Below are positions 30,400 to 33,345 of a stretch of 33,345 bases of DNA, piece after piece (position 1 is the stretch's first letter; each line of letters begins with the position of its first letter). The stretch spans positions 1 to 33,345 of the forward strand of contig JAJVIM010000041.1 in NCBI GenBank assembly GCA_022071955.1, read 5' to 3'. Below the pieces are notes generated by a model, which searched no databases, was not told the origin of the DNA, and worked only from the letters and a program-made list of their open reading frames with translations. Origin of the DNA: Anaerolineae bacterium. Lineage in GTDB: Bacteria; Chloroflexota; Anaerolineae; 4572-78; J111. The position numbers were made by a program, and so were the translations under genes.

Positions 30400-31350
30400 T
30401 TACTGGCCAGTATACAAATACATCAGCGGCGAACCGGTGTTAAAGTGGAGCAGTTGCTGCAACTCGTCAACCGGGCTGGGGCGATTGAAACTGGCCCCCA
30501 GCGACTCGAACAGGGTCGGTTCGGTGCCGTATTCAATCACCCGCGGTTTGCCGCTAATGCCGCCCAGCTCGGCGGCGCGGTCAATGGCGTCCTGCTCGTA
30601 GCCCAGGCTGTCTACCAGGCCCATGGCCCGCGCCTGCTGGCCGCTGCAAATGCGGCCATCGGCCACGGTGCGCACCTGTTCCTCGGTCATGCCGCGGCCA
30701 TCGGCCACAATTTTTACAAAGGCGGCGTAGGCTTCGTCAATTAAATTTTGCCACAGGGTGCGGTCGGCCTCGGTGAACTCGCGGAAGGGGTTGCCGGTGT
30801 CTTTAAATTGGCCGCTTTTAACGGTAACAGCGGTAATGCCCCACTCTTTGGCAAAGCCTTCTACATTTAAAAATTGACTGATCACGCCGATGGAGCAGGT
30901 CAGCGTGTGCGGGCTGGCCCAGATTTCGTCGGTGGGGGCGCTGATGTAGTAACCGCCCGATGCGGCCAAACTGCCCATCGAGGCGACCACCGGCTTTTCC
31001 ATCGCCTTAATTTGCAGGGCAATCTCGTCTGAGGCAAAAACGCTGCCGCCGGGGCTGTCAACGGCCAGCACCACCGCTTTAACGCTGCTGTTCGCTTCGG
31101 CGCGTTTGAGCTGGTCGATAATGGTTTTGCTGTAGGCCATGCCGGCGCTGGTGGTAAACAGCGTTGGCGGCGGCGCTTCGCCGGGGACGATGGCGCCTTC
31201 AACCCGCACAACGGCTACGGCATCGCCAAAACCCACGCCGCCCGAACCCATTGTGTTGGCCACCAGCAGCCCTAACCCCATGAAACCGCCACAAATCAGC
31301 AGGACCAGCAGGATAATTCCCAGAGTCCAGAATAATGTTTTTCGTTTCAT
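30400..31350 (-). CDS. sppA: Signal peptide peptidase SppA (S49 family, short form)
   Basis: This 316-residue protein has an N-terminal membrane anchor (about 7-32) and one S49 peptidase domain, the short Bacillus-like form. Ser131 in Ala-Ala-Ser-Gly-Gly-Tyr-Tyr is the nucleophile. Lys183 in Gln-Phe-Lys-Asp-Thr-Gly is the general base, 52 residues later, the same spacing as in B. subtilis SppA. Asp-Ser-Pro-Gly-Gly and Gly-Val-Ile are also present. It degrades leftover signal peptides in the membrane. GGGAG upstream fixes the ATG at 31350, and an extended -10 promoter lies at 31395-31403. The C-terminal 30 residues are less conserved. Confidence 0.94.
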   Translation of the reverse strand: MKRKTLFWTLGIILLVLLICGGFMGLGLLVANTMGSGGVGFGDAVAVVRVEGAIVPGEAPPPTLFTTSAGMAYSKTIIDQLKRAEANSSVKAVVLAVDSPGGSVFASDEIALQIKAMEKPVVASMGSLAASGGYYISAPTDEIWASPHTLTCSIGVISQFLNVEGFAKEWGITAVTVKSGQFKDTGNPFREFTEADRTLWQNLIDEAYAAFVKIVADGRGMTEEQVRTVADGRICSGQQARAMGLVDSLGYEQDAIDRAAELGGISGKPRVIEYGTEPTLFESLGASFNRPSPVDELQQLLHFNTGSPLMYLYTGQ

Positions 31351-31394
31351 AAATTAACTCCCTTGAAAATAGCGCCTCTTGGCACACTGAGAGC

Positions 31395-31403
31395 ATTATA
31401 CCA
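31395..31403 (-). promoter_or_regulatory. Extended -10 element for sppA
   Basis: The minus strand reads TGGTATAAT (31403-31395), a perfect -10 box with the TGn extension. No good -35 box is present. The start site would be near 31388, about 38 bases ahead of the sppA ATG. Confidence 0.5.
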
Positions 31404-31438
31404 CAAACTGCTTTGCCGGCAGGTTCAACCGAGACCTT

Positions 31439-31466
31439 TTGGGCCAGCCGGCAAAACCGGTATAAT
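31439..31466 (+). promoter_or_regulatory. Promoter for the AarF-family gene
   Basis: TATAAT at 31461-31466 is perfect, and a weak -35 (TTGGGC, 31439-31444) lies 16 bases upstream. The start site is about 30 bases before the ATG at 31503. Confidence 0.5.
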
Positions 31467-31502
31467 CTCACCCAAATTCAGCGTGAAAGCGAACTCATCG
31501 TC

Positions 31503-33290
31503 ATGGAAAAACAGCGCACCCCGGCAGAAATCCAGCAGGAATTGCACCAGGAAATCAGCCAGATTCTCCGCACACCGGAGATTAAAGTTGACCCCAAAAA
31601 GATCGACGCCAGCCGTTACCGCAAAGTGCGCTGGTTTTTTGCCCGGGCTTTTGCCCACGTTATCTTTTGGGACATCATTCTCAACCGGCCCATTTTGCGC
31701 TGGTTTCGCACCCCGCCGCTGCCGCGCTGGCAAAAAATCGCCCGGCGTTACCGCGCGCTGGCCGTAGAAATGGGCGGCGTGCTGATCAAGCTGGGCCAGT
31801 TTTTGAGCATTCGGGTGGATGTGCTGCCGCCGGAAGTGACCCGCGAACTGGCCGGTTTGCAGGACGAAATCCCGCCGGAGCCGTTGGAGCGGGTGCTGGC
31901 CCAGATAGCCGGAGATTTTGGCTGCCCGGTAGCGGAAGTGTTCGATGAGTTTGAGCCGGAGCCGCTCGGCGCGGCTTCGCTGGCGCAGGTACACATTGCC
32001 CGGCTGCCCGGCGGCGAGCAGGTGGTGGTGAAGGTGCTGCGGCCCGGCATCGACGTGCTGGTAGAAACCGATCTGGCGGCCATCGCTCTGGCTCTGCGCT
32101 GGCTCAAACTGTATCGCCGTGTCAGCGACCGGGTTGATCTGGATTGGTTGGCCAAAGAGTTTACCGCTATCACCCGCGGCGAGCTGGATTTTGAGGCCGA
32201 AGCCGAGCACGCCGAACATTTTGCCCGCGATTTTGCCAACGACCCTGGCGTGGTCGTACCCAAAGTTTACCACGATTACTGCCGCCCGCGCACGCTCACG
32301 CTGGAAAATGTGAGTTTTATCAAAATTGGCGATCTGGCCGGCATTGAGGCGGCGGGCATCAGCCGGGCCGAAGTGGCCAAAAAATTCTACGGCATTTATA
32401 TGGAACAGATTTTTGTAACCAACTTTGTCCATGCCGACCCCCACCCCGGCAACGTGTTTGTGCGCCCGCTGCGCCATCCCGATGAACCGGAAGACACCGT
32501 TTTTCGCCCCGGCGATATCGCCCCCAACCGGCCCGGCCGGCCGTTTCAGGTGGTGTTTGTCGATTTTGGCATGGTTGCCGTGATCCCCGACCGGCTGCGG
32601 GCGGCGCTTCGCGAGTACGCCATCGGCGTGGGCACCCGCGATGCCTACCGCGTGGTCAAAGCCTATTCCGACGCCGGGGTGTTGCTGCCCAGCGCCGACA
32701 TCAAACGGCTGGAAGAGGCCACCGCCGATATGTTTGGCCGGGTGTGGGGCGTAAAAATGGGCCAGATCAAAGATTTGGCCGAAACCGAAATGCGCTACTT
32801 TGTCAGCGAATACCGCGACATTGTTTACGAAATGCCGTTTCAGTTTCCGGCCGATATGCTGTTTGTGATGCGCTCCATCGGCATTTTATCCGGCATGGCC
32901 ACCAATCTTGACCCCAATTTTGATCCGTGGGCGCAAACCATCCCCTTTGCCGAGCGGCTGGCTCAGGAAGAGCTGCGCCAAAACTGGCGCGGCTGGCTGC
33001 AGGAAGCCATCAATTTGGCCCAACTGGGGCTGCGCCTGCCCGGCCAGCTCGATAAACTGCTGGCTGATGCCACCCGCGGTAATTTGACCCTGCAAACCTC
33101 GCTGGCCCCGGATGCGCGCAAATCGGTGCAGCGACTGGAGCGTTCTGTCAACCGGCTCACGTGGATGGTGGCCGCGGCGGCGCTGCTGGTATCGGGGGCC
33201 AATTTGCAGGCCAGCGGCAGCAGTCTCGGCGGTTGGTTGATGGCGGCGGCGCTGGCTGTCGGTGCGTGGGGCTTGTGGGCCGGCGAGTAG
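31503..33290 (+). CDS. AarF/ABC1/UbiB-family kinase-like protein
   Basis: From the ATG at 31503 the product has 595 residues. The family hallmarks are in order: Lys96-Leu-Gly-Gln99 (KxGQ), the Ala-rich loop Gly-Ala-Ala-Ser-Leu-Ala-Gln-Val-His (156-164), Lys177 in Val-Val-Lys-Val, His-Ala-Asp-Pro-His-Pro-Gly-Asn and Val-Asp-Phe-Gly. Two membrane helices lie at the C-terminus (about 552-592). UbiB/ADCK proteins are atypical ATPases that support ubiquinone or other isoprenoid-lipid metabolism. No ubiquinone gene is near, so a specific role cannot be given. A 39-residue insertion-like stretch (Arg-His-Pro-Asp-Glu to Pro-Gly-Arg-Pro) lies between the HxDxHxGN and DFG motifs. The upstream in-frame extension to 31413 includes the promoter and is rejected. 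Confidence 0.92.
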   Translation: MEKQRTPAEIQQELHQEISQILRTPEIKVDPKKIDASRYRKVRWFFARAFAHVIFWDIILNRPILRWFRTPPLPRWQKIARRYRALAVEMGGVLIKLGQFLSIRVDVLPPEVTRELAGLQDEIPPEPLERVLAQIAGDFGCPVAEVFDEFEPEPLGAASLAQVHIARLPGGEQVVVKVLRPGIDVLVETDLAAIALALRWLKLYRRVSDRVDLDWLAKEFTAITRGELDFEAEAEHAEHFARDFANDPGVVVPKVYHDYCRPRTLTLENVSFIKIGDLAGIEAAGISRAEVAKKFYGIYMEQIFVTNFVHADPHPGNVFVRPLRHPDEPEDTVFRPGDIAPNRPGRPFQVVFVDFGMVAVIPDRLRAALREYAIGVGTRDAYRVVKAYSDAGVLLPSADIKRLEEATADMFGRVWGVKMGQIKDLAETEMRYFVSEYRDIVYEMPFQFPADMLFVMRSIGILSGMATNLDPNFDPWAQTIPFAERLAQEELRQNWRGWLQEAINLAQLGLRLPGQLDKLLADATRGNLTLQTSLAPDARKSVQRLERSVNRLTWMVAAAALLVSGANLQASGSSLGGWLMAAALAVGAWGLWAGE

Positions 33291-33294
33291 TGTT

Positions 33295-33322
33295 TTGGCT
33301 TGCGCCGAAATTGTGCTATGAT
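33295..33322 (+). promoter_or_regulatory. Extended -10 promoter for a gene beyond the window
   Basis: TTGGCT (33295-33300) and TATGAT (33317-33322) lie 16 bases apart, with TGC directly before the -10 box. It points out of the window at its right end. Confidence 0.5.
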
Positions 33323-33345
33323 AGCCGCCAGGATTTTTTGTAAAA

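Noticed and set aside
31425..32477. 350-codon minus-strand open frame opposite the AarF-family gene
   Set aside because: It is the antisense of a clear AarF/UbiB gene, with no motif or ribosome site.

Overview
The window reads as a bacterial chromosome segment with dense genes, GC-rich protein-coding DNA and no transposase, phage gene or CRISPR array. Bacterial identity is certain from rplU, rpmA and rpmE (ribosomal proteins L21, L27, L31), a bacterial tRNA-Gly and sigma-70-type promoters. Several traits fit a Chloroflexota (Anaerolineae-like) genome: Thr/Pro-rich linkers on secreted proteins, a LysM lipoprotein, a giant NTPase-TPR protein and heptameric short tandem repeats. That placement is an inference, because no phylogenetic marker could be searched.

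Layout. (1) Positions 3-6857 hold a plus-strand run of exported proteins: the 3' end of a Thr/Pro-repeat surface protein, two related extracytoplasmic proteins (1044-2558 and 5220-6323) that bracket a CopC gene and a CopC-CopD gene, and a cupredoxin-like lipoprotein. This looks like a copper-handling cluster. (2) A 465-base gap with hairpins ends in a good promoter. It leads to a three-gene unit (7323-12533): a membrane protein with an effector-associated-type N-terminus, a triple-LysM lipoprotein and an HExxHxxGxxH metalloprotease without a visible signal peptide. A bidirectional terminator and tRNA-Gly(CCC) follow. (3) 12801-14904 holds a phosphatidylcholine-synthase-like enzyme, an alpha/beta hydrolase and a YjbQ-family protein. 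(4) 15089-23131 is one 2680-residue P-loop NTPase with a very long TPR array. It is peppered with about ten in-frame heptamer-repeat islands. (5) 23143-25231 holds a PmtA-like methyltransferase, a PssA-like CDP-alcohol phosphatidyltransferase and a phosphatidylserine decarboxylase. (6) 25357-27126 is rplU-rpmA-rpmE, a strong terminator and thymidine kinase. The L31 protein is extended by a coiled coil and a domain resembling the RNA polymerase alpha C-terminal domain. (7) 27221-31350 (minus) holds a DinB-fold protein, a K+ channel with an RCK domain, a pyrimidine-nucleoside phosphorylase, a palindrome-rich spacer and SppA. (8) 31503-33290 is an AarF/UbiB-family kinase-like protein, followed by a promoter for a gene beyond the window.

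How the genes fit together. PssA, Psd and the methyltransferase could make phosphatidylserine, then phosphatidylethanolamine, then methylated derivatives up to phosphatidylcholine. The synthase at 12801 would give a second, choline-dependent route. CopC, CopC-CopD and the cupredoxin could bind and move copper on the outer face of the membrane. The most unusual signals are the heptamer islands in the giant TPR gene, which resemble repeats elsewhere in the window, and the L31-alphaCTD-like fusion.
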